Source of the DNA: Gammaproteobacteria bacterium | Lineage (GTDB): Bacteria; Pseudomonadota; Gammaproteobacteria; AKS1 | Assembly: GCA_027006175.1 (NCBI GenBank) | Contig: JALTKS010000101.1 | Location: forward strand, 1-64,000 | DNA: 64,000 nucleotides | Direction of reading: 5' to 3' | Shown here: positions 57,711 to 64,000 of the stretch, piece by piece | Layout: every line of letters starts with the position of its first letter | Position numbering within the stretch: the stretch's first letter is position 1 | Notes under the pieces: generated by a model | Database searches by the model: none | What the model was told of the DNA's origin: nothing | Seen by the model: the letters and a program-made list of their open reading frames with translations, nothing else | Translations under genes and position numbers: made by a program

Positions 57711-58459
57711 GCCTTCACACCCTCTAGCCAGTTTGCAACCACATCAAGCGACTCATAATGCGTCATGTCGATCTGTAAAGGGGTAACAGAGATGCTGTTA
57801 TTCGCCACCGCATGAAAATCCGTGCCAGGACCTGCATCCTGTTTCTCACCGGGAGGACCTACCCAGAAAATAGGTTTACCTCGTGGATCTTTATCGCGGT
57901 AAACCGGCTCAGCCTTGTGACGATGCCCCAACCGCGTCGCAATAAAGCCCTTTATTTCAGCCCAGGGAAGATCGGGGACATTAATATTTAAAATCGTGTT
58001 GGCGGGCAATGGTTGCTGTGCCAATTGATCAATTATCACCTCTACGGCACGTGCAGCAGAGTCATAATGGCGTAGCGTTTCACCTGAAAGCGACACGGCA
58101 ATCGCCGGTAATCCCAAAAACCGCCCTTCTACCGCAGCAGCGACGGTTCCAGAATAAAGGACATCGTCACCCATATTTGCACCGGCATTTATCCCGGCAA
58201 TGACCATATCCGGCTCTTCATCGAGCAAACCGGTGATGGCAAGGTGTACACAATCGGTGGGGGTACCTTCAACACTGATAAAGCCGTTATCTTTCTCCGT
58301 GGCGCGCAAGGGGCTGTCGAGAGTCAATGAGTTACTGGCACCGCTACGATTTCTATCTGGAGCGACCACGGTTAAATCTGCTTTATTTTTGAGAGCCTGG
58401 TGAAGACAGATAATCCCTTCTGCCTGATAACCATCGTCATTACTTAACAAAATACGCAT
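57707..58459 (-). CDS. surE: 5'-nucleotidase/exopolyphosphatase SurE
   Basis: SurE dephosphorylates nucleoside monophosphates under stress. The 250-residue protein starts [16 protein letters not shown] with the metal-binding Asp8 and Asp9, then [14 protein letters not shown] with the conserved Ser, and [21 protein letters not shown] with the conserved Asn. It is coupled to pcm downstream and divergent from the Smr gene. Confidence 0.96.
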   Translation of the reverse strand: MRILLSNDDGYQAEGIICLHQALKNKADLTVVAPDRNRSGASNSLTLDSPLRATEKDNGFISVEGTPTDCVHLAITGLLDEEPDMVIAGINAGANMGDDVLYSGTVAAAVEGRFLGLPAIAVSLSGETLRHYDSAARAVEVIIDQLAQQPLPANTILNINVPDLPWAEIKGFIATRLGHRHKAEPVYRDKDPRGKPIFWVGPPGEKQDAGPGTDFHAVANNSISVTPLQIDMTHYESLDVVANWLEGVKA

Positions 58460-58527
58460 ATGCCCAGAATAACAGAAAATACTTATGCTAACATTATCAT
58501 CAATTTGAGCATGCTTTAATAAAGAAT

Positions 58528-59070
58528 ATGGCTGATAAACCTAAAATATCGGATGCCGACAAGGCCTTGTTCCGTGAACAAACCACAGGGGCACGTAAAC
58601 TTCAGGATGACAAAGTCCATCATGCCAAAAAACCGGTTAAACCTATCCCTGCTCAGCGTATCGCGGATGATCGTCAGGTGCTTGATGACATGTTCTCGGA
58701 CGAAAGTTATGCCGAGGATGTTGAAACCGGTGAAGAGTTACTCTTTGTTCGTGAAGGCTTGCAGCAGCAACTGATTAAAAAATTACGTCGCGGTCAACTC
58801 AGTGTCACCGCAGAACTGGATTTACATGGTTATATTGTTCCTGAAGCCCGAATTGCCTTAACCGAGTTTTTAAAAGATTGTCGCCGTCATGGTGATCGCT
58901 GTGTGCGAATTGTGCATGGTAAGGGGCATGGTTCACGGCAAAAGTTACCGGTTCTCAAAAACAAAGTGAATGCCTGGTTGCAACAACGAGATGAAATACT
59001 GGCATTTTGTTCAGCGCGCCCTGCCGATGGGGGAACCGGTGCAGTTTATGTCTTGTTAAAACGGTTGTAA
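58528..59070 (+). CDS. Smr-domain protein (putative nuclease)
   Basis: The 180-residue protein has a charged N-terminal half with no known fold (1-85) and a C-terminal Smr domain with the three hallmarks: LDLHG at 97-101, HGKGHGS at 130-136 and GGTGA at 168-172. Stand-alone Smr proteins (SmrA/SmrB types) act as nucleases on DNA or on mRNA in collided ribosomes; which applies here is not evident. Its last 25 bases overlap the 3' end of the convergent truD gene. Confidence 0.88.
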   Translation: MADKPKISDADKALFREQTTGARKLQDDKVHHAKKPVKPIPAQRIADDRQVLDDMFSDESYAEDVETGEELLFVREGLQQQLIKKLRRGQLSVTAELDLHGYIVPEARIALTEFLKDCRRHGDRCVRIVHGKGHGSRQKLPVLKNKVNAWLQQRDEILAFCSARPADGGTGAVYVLLKRL

Positions 59071-60110
59071 TCACTCGCATCAAATAACTCACGAATGACC
59101 GAGGTTGCGTAGCACCCTGCCGGCAAACCAAAACGGCATTTAACGCCGTTGTCATTTTCCTCAAGACTAAAATCGCTCGGCACTAATCGCAGTTCACGGC
59201 GTTCCATTTTTAAACCGGCTTTCTCGAGCCCTGCACACCACTCTGGAAACGCTACAGGCAATTGCTCTTCCAGCTGCTTTACTTCATGCGCTACGGGTAG
59301 TTCTCCTTGACCCCATAATGGTGCCGTAGGATGAATTTCACCGGATGCTAAACGCTGTGCCAGTTCATCATTAAGTTCTTCGACTGGAAAAAAACCGCGA
59401 CGCCCCGTTCGCAAACAGATGTCACCGACTTGTAGTGTATTCCAGTTACCAACCTTAACGCGCTCGGCCAAAATATAATTAAACAATAATGAGCGTGCTG
59501 TTGATAAATAGAGCGATCGCTGATGGCGTTTAATGCGCCGATCACCTTCAAACATGGCTTTGGCTTTGTTTAAATTAGCACCGGCATGGCCAAAACGTTG
59601 GCTAGCAAAAAAATTAGGTACACCGTATTGTTTGATTGCGTTAGCACGTTGCATGAGTGCTTCGCTATCAACATCAATGTCTCTAATCTGTATCGTGAAA
59701 CGATTTCCTAACAATGTGCCACGACGCAATTTCCGTGAGTGACGCTTTACCTCGATGATTTCAATTTCATCAGAAGCCAAGGCTTGCCAATCAGGTTCTT
59801 CTGTTGTGGGAAGGTGAACGCTAAACCATTGTGTCGTCAGTGCATGGCGATCTTTCATACCGGCATAACTCACTGCCATTGATTTAACGCCCGCCAGTTT
59901 TTGCAACTGCTTGGCGACAAAGTCCGTATTGGTATGGCGCTTACGGATCTTTAACCACACATGCTCACCTTCGCCATCCGGTTCAAGCAACGGAATTTCA
60001 TCCACAATATAATCTTCAGCATGTTCCCGCAGTATTCCCTTCGCAACAGGACCACCATGGGCATAAGGTGTTTGTAATGCAATGACGAGGCATTGCTCAA
60101 GAGTTTTCAT
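59046..60110 (-). CDS. truD: tRNA pseudouridine-13 synthase
   Basis: TruD makes pseudouridine 13 in tRNA-Glu and others. The 354-residue protein has the catalytic Asp87 in YAGMKDRHALTTQWFSV and the TRUD insertion with GVPNFFASQRFGHAGANL. It follows ispF by 12 bases in the usual ispD-ispF-truD-surE order. Its C-terminus overlaps the converging Smr gene. Confidence 0.95.
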   Translation of the reverse strand: MKTLEQCLVIALQTPYAHGGPVAKGILREHAEDYIVDEIPLLEPDGEGEHVWLKIRKRHTNTDFVAKQLQKLAGVKSMAVSYAGMKDRHALTTQWFSVHLPTTEEPDWQALASDEIEIIEVKRHSRKLRRGTLLGNRFTIQIRDIDVDSEALMQRANAIKQYGVPNFFASQRFGHAGANLNKAKAMFEGDRRIKRHQRSLYLSTARSLLFNYILAERVKVGNWNTLQVGDICLRTGRRGFFPVEELNDELAQRLASGEIHPTAPLWGQGELPVAHEVKQLEEQLPVAFPEWCAGLEKAGLKMERRELRLVPSDFSLEENDNGVKCRFGLPAGCYATSVIRELFDASDYNRFNKT

Positions 60111-60122
60111 TGGAAGGACTTT

Positions 60123-60590
60123 TTAATCAAGCAAGACAACAGCAGTGGCAGCGATACCTTCGCCTCGCCCGGTAAAACCCAGCTTTTCCGTTGTGGTTGC
60201 TTTGACATTAATATCATCAAGTTCAAGCTTACAATCGCTGGCGATATTTTTACGCATATCGATAATGTAGCTAGCAAGCCTGGGGGCTTGTGCAATAACA
60301 GTGCAGTCGATATTCACAATACTTAGGTTCTTATCAATCAACAGTGCCATCACATCGCGTAATAACTGTCGGCTATCGGCACCCGCATAGGCCGGATCGG
60401 TATCAGGAAAATGTTGACCAATGTCACCAAGCGCCGCCGCACCGAGTAATGCATCGCAAATGGCATGTAGTAAGACATCTGCATCAGAATGACCGGCAAG
60501 ACCTTTGTCATGGGGAATCGTGACACCACCCAGGATAAGCGGTCGCCCTTCTGTAAAGGCATGAACATCAAGACCTTGACCAATTCGCAT
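60123..60590 (-). CDS. ispF: 2-C-methyl-D-erythritol 2,4-cyclodiphosphate synthase
   Basis: IspF forms MEcPP in the MEP isoprenoid pathway. The 155-residue protein has the zinc ligands Asp8, His10 (GLDVH) and His42 ([15 protein letters not shown]), identical in position to E. coli, and [12 protein letters not shown]. It lies 2 bases after ispD. Confidence 0.97.
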   Translation of the reverse strand: MRIGQGLDVHAFTEGRPLILGGVTIPHDKGLAGHSDADVLLHAICDALLGAAALGDIGQHFPDTDPAYAGADSRQLLRDVMALLIDKNLSIVNIDCTVIAQAPRLASYIIDMRKNIASDCKLELDDINVKATTTEKLGFTGRGEGIAATAVVLLD

Positions 60591-60592
60591 GG

Positions 60593-61297
60593 CTATTTCC
60601 TTTGACTTAAATAAAATTCAGCTAACGCCAAATCTTCAGGTCGGGTTATTTTAATATTATCAGCACTGCCTTCGAGCATCAGCGGCGCATAACCCGCGTG
60701 TTCAATGGCAGAGGCATCATCAGTGACCAGATAACCATCATTCAAGGCATTGTTGAGTGCCTCTTTTAACATACCATAGCGAAACATTTGCGGTGTCAGT
60801 GCGCGCCAGAGATATTCTCGATCAACTGTTTGTTCAACCACATTAACCGGATCGATTTTTTTAATTGTGTCATGAACAGGCGCACCGAGTAAGCCACCCA
60901 CAGGGTGTGTTGCCATGGTAATTAATAGTTTATCAAGATCATCTTTCTGTAAGCAGGGTCGCGCGGCATCATGCACCAGCACCCAGTCCTGCTCATCGGC
61001 AAACTCTTGCAGTCCGTCCATCGCATTCAATACAGAATGACAACGTTCATCGCCACCTTTAACGGTCATAACAGGCCGATCTGTTTTGAAATGTAAATCA
61101 GGCCAGTAGTGATCGTGTTCAGCAAGTACTACAACCACGCCACTAATACGTGGATGATGAATAAAACAGTCGAGTGTTTTTTCTAACACCGTTTTACCAT
61201 TCAGTTTGAGATATTGCTTGGGACAATCGGCATTCATTCTGGCGCCGATACCCGCTGCAGGAATAATGACCCAGAATTTTTGTTCAACAACCGTCAT
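60593..61297 (-). CDS. ispD: 2-C-methyl-D-erythritol 4-phosphate cytidylyltransferase
   Basis: IspD couples CTP to MEP. The 234-residue protein has the nucleotide-binding [22 protein letters not shown] (Arg20, Lys27) and the later VHDAARPC and [12 protein letters not shown] motifs. It overlaps ftsB by 4 bases and is followed by ispF, a near-universal gammaproteobacterial trio. Confidence 0.97.
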   Translation of the reverse strand: MTVVEQKFWVIIPAAGIGARMNADCPKQYLKLNGKTVLEKTLDCFIHHPRISGVVVVLAEHDHYWPDLHFKTDRPVMTVKGGDERCHSVLNAMDGLQEFADEQDWVLVHDAARPCLQKDDLDKLLITMATHPVGGLLGAPVHDTIKKIDPVNVVEQTVDREYLWRALTPQMFRYGMLKEALNNALNDGYLVTDDASAIEHAGYAPLMLEGSADNIKITRPEDLALAEFYLSQRK

Positions 61298-61584
61298 TTT
61301 GTTTCCGGTTTTTCTTGATCGATGACTTGAAAGAAGGTTTCGTCTTTTTTGATCATACCCAATTCATTACGGGCACGTTCTTCGATAGCGCCAAGACCTT
61401 GTTTAAAATCCCTGACTTCGGCTTCAAGGGCGGCATTGCGCTCACTAAGTTGTTTGTTCTCAGCTTGTTGCTTTTCTATTTGCTGCTTAAGCTGATGAAC
61501 TTCAGCAAGACTCCCCTCACCTACCCACAGACTAAGTTGTAGGGTAATGAATAAAACAAGTAAACCCGCTAATAGCCATTTCAT
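61294..61584 (-). CDS. ftsB: Cell division protein FtsB
   Basis: FtsB links FtsL and FtsQ in the divisome and activates septal synthesis. The 96-residue bitopic protein has one membrane helix (about 3-20), GEGS, and a periplasmic coiled coil (about 28-65, heptads VHQLKQQIEKQQAENKQL), then RARNELGMIKKDETFFQV, the conserved C-terminal part. It sits between eno and ispD as in E. coli. Confidence 0.95.
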   Translation of the reverse strand: MKWLLAGLLVLFITLQLSLWVGEGSLAEVHQLKQQIEKQQAENKQLSERNAALEAEVRDFKQGLGAIEERARNELGMIKKDETFFQVIDQEKPETK

Positions 61585-61611
61585 ACTTGTTGGGGAGTCC
61601 GCTTCTCACAA

Positions 61612-62916
<1,305 letters not shown>

Positions 62917-62954
62917 TTAAAATTAAAATAAAGTTAAATAATACTCGTTCAATG

Positions 62955-63788
62955 TTACATATTGTTTTCAGCAAAACCGGCCGCTTTAACGCCGCGGTCA
63001 ATTTGCAGTAATACTTCAAAAAGTTCTTTCATACGATGTAATGGCCATGAATTAGGACCATCACTCAAGGCTTTTTCAGGATCCGGATGGGTTTCCATAA
63101 AGATACCCGAGATACCGGCGGCTACTGCTGCACGTGCTAAAACAGGCACATGCTCACGCTGACCACCTGAACAACTCCCCTGCCCACCTGGCAACTGGAC
63201 TGAATGGGTTGCGTCAAACACGACGGGGCAATTTGTTTCACGCATAACCGCCAAGCCACGCATGTCGGAGACTAAATTATTGTAGCCAAATGACACGCCA
63301 CGATCGCAGACCATAATCTGCTCATTACCGGTTGCTGTTGCCTTATCAACCACGTTTTTCATATCCCACGGTGCAAGAAATTGTCCCTTCTTAATATTCA
63401 CAGGCAAACCTTGTGAAGCAACCGCCTGAATAAAATTGGTTTGGCGACAAAGAAATGCCGGTGTTTGTAATAAATCGACCACTGAGGCGACTTCATTCAA
63501 GGGTGTATCTTCGTGTACATCCGTGACCACAGGCACACCAATTTGATCTTTTACCGCTTGTAAAATTCGCAAGCCTTCTTCCATCCCCAAACCACGAAAG
63601 CTGGAATGTGATGAACGGTTCGCTTTATCAAACGATGATTTATAAATAAACGGAATACCTAACTCATCAGTAAGTTCTTTCAAGGTGCCGGCTGTATCCA
63701 ATGCCATTTGTTCACTTTCAATAACACAGGTGCCGGCAAGTAAAAACAGTGGCTGATCTAAACCGACTTCAAACCCACATAACTTCAT
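62955..63788 (-). CDS. kdsA: 2-dehydro-3-deoxyphosphooctonate aldolase (KDO-8-P synthase)
   Basis: KdsA condenses PEP with arabinose 5-phosphate to make KDO-8-P for LPS. The 277-residue TIM barrel has [48 protein letters not shown], and [20 protein letters not shown]. It overlaps pyrG by 4 bases. Its presence confirms an LPS-bearing Gram-negative host. Confidence 0.97.
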   Translation of the reverse strand: MKLCGFEVGLDQPLFLLAGTCVIESEQMALDTAGTLKELTDELGIPFIYKSSFDKANRSSHSSFRGLGMEEGLRILQAVKDQIGVPVVTDVHEDTPLNEVASVVDLLQTPAFLCRQTNFIQAVASQGLPVNIKKGQFLAPWDMKNVVDKATATGNEQIMVCDRGVSFGYNNLVSDMRGLAVMRETNCPVVFDATHSVQLPGGQGSCSGGQREHVPVLARAAVAAGISGIFMETHPDPEKALSDGPNSWPLHRMKELFEVLLQIDRGVKAAGFAENNM

Positions 63789-64000
63789 GCTACGTCCTTC
63801 TTGTTAGCCTGTTTGGCTAAATGTTCGCGTGCGGCTTTAATAAAACCAATAAATAACGGGTGTCCATCACGTGGTGTTGAGGTGAATTCCGGGTGAAACT
63901 GACAGGCAACAAACCAGGGGTGATCTTCAATCTCTACCATTTCAACTAACTTTCCATCTACTGACTTGCCTGCAATCAACAAACCGGCGTTTTCCAGTTG
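63785..64000 (-). CDS. pyrG: CTP synthase, C-terminal part (cut by window edge)
   Basis: About 71 C-terminal residues of PyrG are present. The glutamine amidotransferase domain end is visible: [18 protein letters not shown], then the conserved [20 protein letters not shown], which holds the His and Glu of the catalytic triad, and a short Lys-rich tail. The gene continues beyond the right edge. It overlaps kdsA by 4 bases, matching the conserved pyrG-kdsA-eno order. Confidence 0.95.
   Translation of the reverse strand, partial: QLENAGLLIAGKSVDGKLVEMVEIEDHPWFVACQFHPEFTSTPRDGHPLFIGFIKAAREHLAKQANKKDVA

Overview
The window reads as a chromosomal segment of a gammaproteobacterium with moderately low GC. 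It carries no phage, transposase, CRISPR, rRNA or tRNA gene that I can see. The assignment rests on gene order. Blocks familiar from Pseudomonas and relatives are present: mtnA-gyrA-serC-pheA-hisC-tyrA-aroA-cmk-rpsA-ihfB next to a surface-polysaccharide locus; nadB facing rpoE-rseABC-degP-lepA-lepB-rnc-era-recO-pdxJ-acpS; and pyrG-kdsA-eno-ftsB-ispD-ispF-truD-surE-pcm-nlpD-rpoS. I cannot name the genus.

Layout. 1-4742 (minus) is a dTDP-L-rhamnose operon (rfbBACD) followed by an RfaH/NusG-type elongation factor and a winged-helix regulator, apparently the edge of a polysaccharide cluster. 4979-7998 holds a small ComEA-type protein, pyrF, lapB, lapA and ihfB. 8070-19890 is a long minus-strand block for aromatic amino acid and serine synthesis, with cmk, rpsA and gyrA. 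20075-23585 holds mtnA, rlmD and cysM. 23694-24020 is an orphan HPt protein at the place where related genomes carry barA/gacS. 24195-35108 is the acpS-to-rpoE envelope-stress and translation block, divergent from nadB (35278). 36896-40714 is ygfX-sdhE-sdhBADC, divergent from ygfZ (40866) and an HDOD gene (42017). 42848-43258 is the only gene-free stretch above 300 bases and holds three palindromic elements. 43259-52406 runs lysS, prfB (programmed frameshift), recJ, an RpfE-type gene, thrC, hom and an AlaC-like aminotransferase. 52543-53670 (plus) has a Mth938-fold gene and a nucleotidyltransferase/ribbon-helix-helix pair. 53675-64000 (minus, apart from an Smr gene at 58528) has a chemoreceptor and the rpoS-to-pyrG block.

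The most unusual feature is a family of six long hairpin elements (21152, 24088, 42856, 43002, 43158, and 5407 on the minus strand). They have roughly 20-24 bp arms whose sequence changes from copy to copy while staying self-complementary. Four share a core bounded by GACGCAT and CTAAGGA; two share a related second core. No protein-coding gene explains them. The second candidate system is the nucleotidyltransferase/RHH gene pair, preceded by an 18-bp perfect dyad made of two 8-bp palindromes 10 bp apart centre to centre, as expected of an RHH operator.

Many gene junctions are translationally coupled by ATGA, TAATG or TTGA overlaps. Three genes (sdhA, rnc, hom) appear to start with TTG inside a TTGA overlap.
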